Source: G958296245 sp965262055
Lineage (GTDB): Bacteria; Chloroflexota; Dehalococcoidia; Lucifugimonadales; G958296245
Assembly (NCBI GenBank): GCA_965262055.1
Contig: CBDHEI010000002.1
Span: forward strand, 3,038,001-3,102,000
Length of the DNA stretch: 64,000 nt
Direction: 5' to 3'
Numbering within the stretch: the first letter of the stretch is position 1; the number at the start of each line of letters is the position of its first letter. A model generated the notes under the pieces. The model saw only the letters and a list, made by a program, of their open reading frames with translations. It searched no databases and was not told where the DNA came from. Shown piece after piece: positions 63,821-64,000 of this stretch. Made by a program: the position numbers and the translations under genes.

Positions 63821-64000
63821 AGGTCCCTGAGCAGGGTGGAGACCACCTGGCTGACCTTGCGGCCCTCGGCCTTGCCTCGGATGCGGGGCATCACGGCGCC
63901 CATGACGCGGCCCATGTCGCCGGGGCCCGAGGCGTCCACCTCGGCTATGACGTCCCTGGCGATTTCGGCGATCTCGTCGTCGGAGAGCTGCTCGGGCAGG
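63817..64000 (-). CDS. YqeY/GatB-type domain protein, partial
   Basis: The last roughly 60 residues are in view: LPEQLSDDEIAEIARDVIAE, then ASGPGDMGRVMGAVMPRIRG and KAEGRKVSQVVSTLL, the classic C-terminal YqeY helix bundle. The stop overlaps the polymerase stop by 4 bp (convergent). YqeY resembles the tRNA-recognising tail of GatB; function is not settled. The gene continues beyond the window. Confidence 0.92.
   Translation of the reverse strand, partial: LPEQLSDDEIAEIARDVIAEVDASGPGDMGRVMGAVMPRIRGKAEGRKVSQVVSTLLRDL

Overview
The window is GC-rich bacterial DNA with mostly short intergenic gaps, SD-led genes and many GTG/TTG starts. The gene mix suggests an uncultured Chloroflexota lineage of the SAR202/Dehalococcoidia kind: Gfo/Idh/MocA oxidoreductase, PhyH-type dioxygenase, mandelate-racemase-type dehydratase, DUF971 protein, aldo/keto reductase, periplasmic Cache protein, and zinc ABC system. 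This is an inference from gene content; no rRNA or marker protein is present to prove it.

Layout. 0-10.5 kb: catabolic enzymes, a collagen-repeat lipoprotein carrying a signal-peptidase-like domain, an IS1380-type remnant, a BrkB/YihY membrane protein and an aminotransferase, ending at a CAT-anticodon tRNA. 10.5-14.1 kb: accessory DNA with an AbiU2-like HEPN protein, gene debris and an aldo/keto reductase. 14.1-20.2 kb: a minus-strand defence-like operon (DUF1156 DNA methylase with its N-terminal part missing, MNT nucleotidyltransferase, HEPN protein, and a large DUF499 ATPase with an N-terminal HEPN domain). At about 20.216 kb this methylase abuts, head to head, the 5'-truncated first gene of a conjugative element.

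20.2-38.2 kb: remains of an integrative/conjugative element: VirB2-like pilin, VirB4 ATPase (one-base frameshift), VirD4/HerA-like coupling ATPase, replication-relaxation protein, two HTH proteins, a PP-loop (PAPS-reductase-like) gene, a NYN protein, a structured RNA candidate and a large serine recombinase. The PP-loop gene is split by a 5,549-bp mobile element (29216-34764) with an 8-bp target duplication, palindromic ends, a lipoprotein/MvaI-BcnI-nuclease chimera, a small serine resolvase, a mini zinc protein and a nested IS1380-family IS. Excising the element plus one duplication copy restores a 279-codon frame.

38.2-49.3 kb: a DUF2207 membrane protein, then genes centred on metal handling: a His/Cys/Asp repeat protein, a CDF exporter with a long His-rich N-terminus, an FtsX/LolD-type ABC pair, a ZnuABC-like importer (substrate-binding gene apparently starting at ATT) and a Fur/Zur-family repressor with a candidate operator. 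49.5-52.7 kb: two paralogous small four-helix membrane proteins flank a peptide/nickel-type substrate-binding protein and a Cache-domain protein. 53-63.8 kb: a surface-polysaccharide locus (epimerase, flippase, four GT4 glycosyltransferases of which two are a recent tandem duplication, two methyltransferases, O-antigen ligase/polymerase). The window ends inside a YqeY-family gene.
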